DNA of 64,000 nt from Leptospira sp. (GTDB lineage: Bacteria > Spirochaetota > Leptospiria > Leptospirales > Leptospiraceae), in assembly GCA_002786225.1 (NCBI GenBank), contig PEQN01000001.1, forward strand, positions 186,001 to 250,000, written 5' to 3'. The position numbers and the translations under genes were made by a program. This document shows, piece by piece, positions 63,485 to 64,000 of this stretch. Under the pieces are notes generated by a model, which saw only the letters and a program-made list of their open reading frames with translations, ran no database searches and was not told the DNA's origin. Positions within the stretch are counted from its first letter, which is position 1; the number at the start of each line of letters is the position of its first letter.

Positions 63485-64000
63485 AAAGCTTTCCAACTGG
63501 TAGACTACCCGAGTTTGCTTGGTCTACCATTCCAAGGGATACTGAAAGTAAATCCGAAATAATAGTGTCCATAATCTCAGTTGGAGCTCCATAGTACAAA
63601 AAGTTCACAGGACTTAAATCGGAAAGCATGAAAACATTTCGTTCGATCGCTTTTCCATCTTTTATAAATTTAAAAATAGCAATTCCACCTTGGTCCATTT
63701 GTGACTGAGGATCAATGATTCTTCGCAATTCTACATTTACTTTGGTATCTTTGAATGAATCCAATTTGTTCAAGAGAAATTGATTCAACCAATCAATAAA
63801 ATCACTGAACTCGGCTGTCTTAGTTGATCCAGATGCTAAATAGATATTCTTAGATTCACAATTATAAAGAAAATCAGACCAAAAATCTGGCTTTAGTATG
63901 GAATCCCCAATAACTCCTAAAAATAAATCTGTCTTCAATAAATTATCTCTGGGAACTTGGTTCACATTTGCAAATTTCCAAGGTTCAGGATTTTCATTTT
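63438..64000 (-). CDS. Partial gene of unknown function, 5' end outside the window
   Basis: The frame stays open to the window edge (last visible upstream residues NENPEPWKFANVN), so the start is not seen. The visible 187 residues include LKTDLFLGVIGDSILKPDFW, SGSTKTAEFSDFIDWLNQFL and a YYGAPTEIMDTIISDLLSVSLG stretch. I recognise no family. It is upstream of the Nudix and nitrilase-fold genes and probably in the same transcript. Confidence 0.65.
   Translation of the reverse strand, partial: NENPEPWKFANVNQVPRDNLLKTDLFLGVIGDSILKPDFWSDFLYNCESKNIYLASGSTKTAEFSDFIDWLNQFLLNKLDSFKDTKVNVELRRIIDPQSQMDQGGIAIFKFIKDGKAIERNVFMLSDLSPVNFLYYGAPTEIMDTIISDLLSVSLGMVDQANSGSLPVGKLYAVDHEIDKWGKSIV

Overview
The window is low-GC DNA that fits the genus Leptospira (a spirochete). 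The signs are a haem gene cluster with a fused HemC-HemD, many lipoproteins with relaxed spirochete-type lipoboxes, a flagellar FliG, a large lipoprotein with bacterial Ig-like repeats, tandem Bor-like lipoproteins, and frequent TTG/GTG starts with weak Shine-Dalgarno sites. The species cannot be told from the sequence. Almost the whole window is coding, with many overlapping or abutting genes. No rRNA, tRNA, CRISPR array or prophage was seen.

Region by region: 1-8.2 kb carries signalling and lipid genes: a hybrid histidine kinase cut by the window edge, a thiolase/DUF35 pair, a PAS histidine kinase, two lipoprotein hydrolases and an aldo/keto reductase. 8.2-10.6 kb is the most accessory-looking part: an IS200-type single-domain transposase between two REP-like units, two small lipoproteins, and a cobalamin riboswitch on the minus strand with two strong hairpins behind it. 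The two long non-coding stretches lie here. Bases 8176-8471 hold only the left REP-like unit. Bases 10020-10581 hold the riboswitch and hairpins. 11.1-19.8 kb is the haem cluster hemA-hemC/D-hemL-hemE-hemN-hemG on the plus strand with hemH convergent. It covers glutamyl-tRNA to haem except for hemB, which is not in the window.

19.9-28.9 kb has a MAPEG protein, an MBOAT/SGNH acyl-transfer pair, fliG with an unknown membrane protein, another membrane protein, an M23 peptidase and a GGDEF-EAL protein. 28.9-34 kb is a minus-strand run aroC - response regulator - nuoG - nuoI, preceded by a DUF445 membrane protein. 34-37.1 kb is a tight plus-strand run of a TonB-like protein, a NusG paralogue, kdsD, aroD and a small FliG-like protein. 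37.2-42 kb is the Ig-like lipoprotein followed by two Bor-like lipoproteins.

42-64 kb contains thyX, a GAF-like/alpha-beta hydrolase, an OprP-type porin operon, a TPR protein, a GMC oxidoreductase with its small partner, a two-domain amidase lipoprotein, an M1 aminopeptidase lipoprotein, a lipid kinase, a di-iron-type protein, another alpha/beta hydrolase, prfA, an EcsC-like protein, a nitrilase-fold protein lacking its catalytic cysteine, a Nudix hydrolase and a partial unknown gene.

The best leads are the cobalamin riboswitch that appears to serve an uncharacterised cysteine-containing lipoprotein beside the haem cluster, and the transposase with its paired palindromes, one of which looks like a Fur/PerR box.
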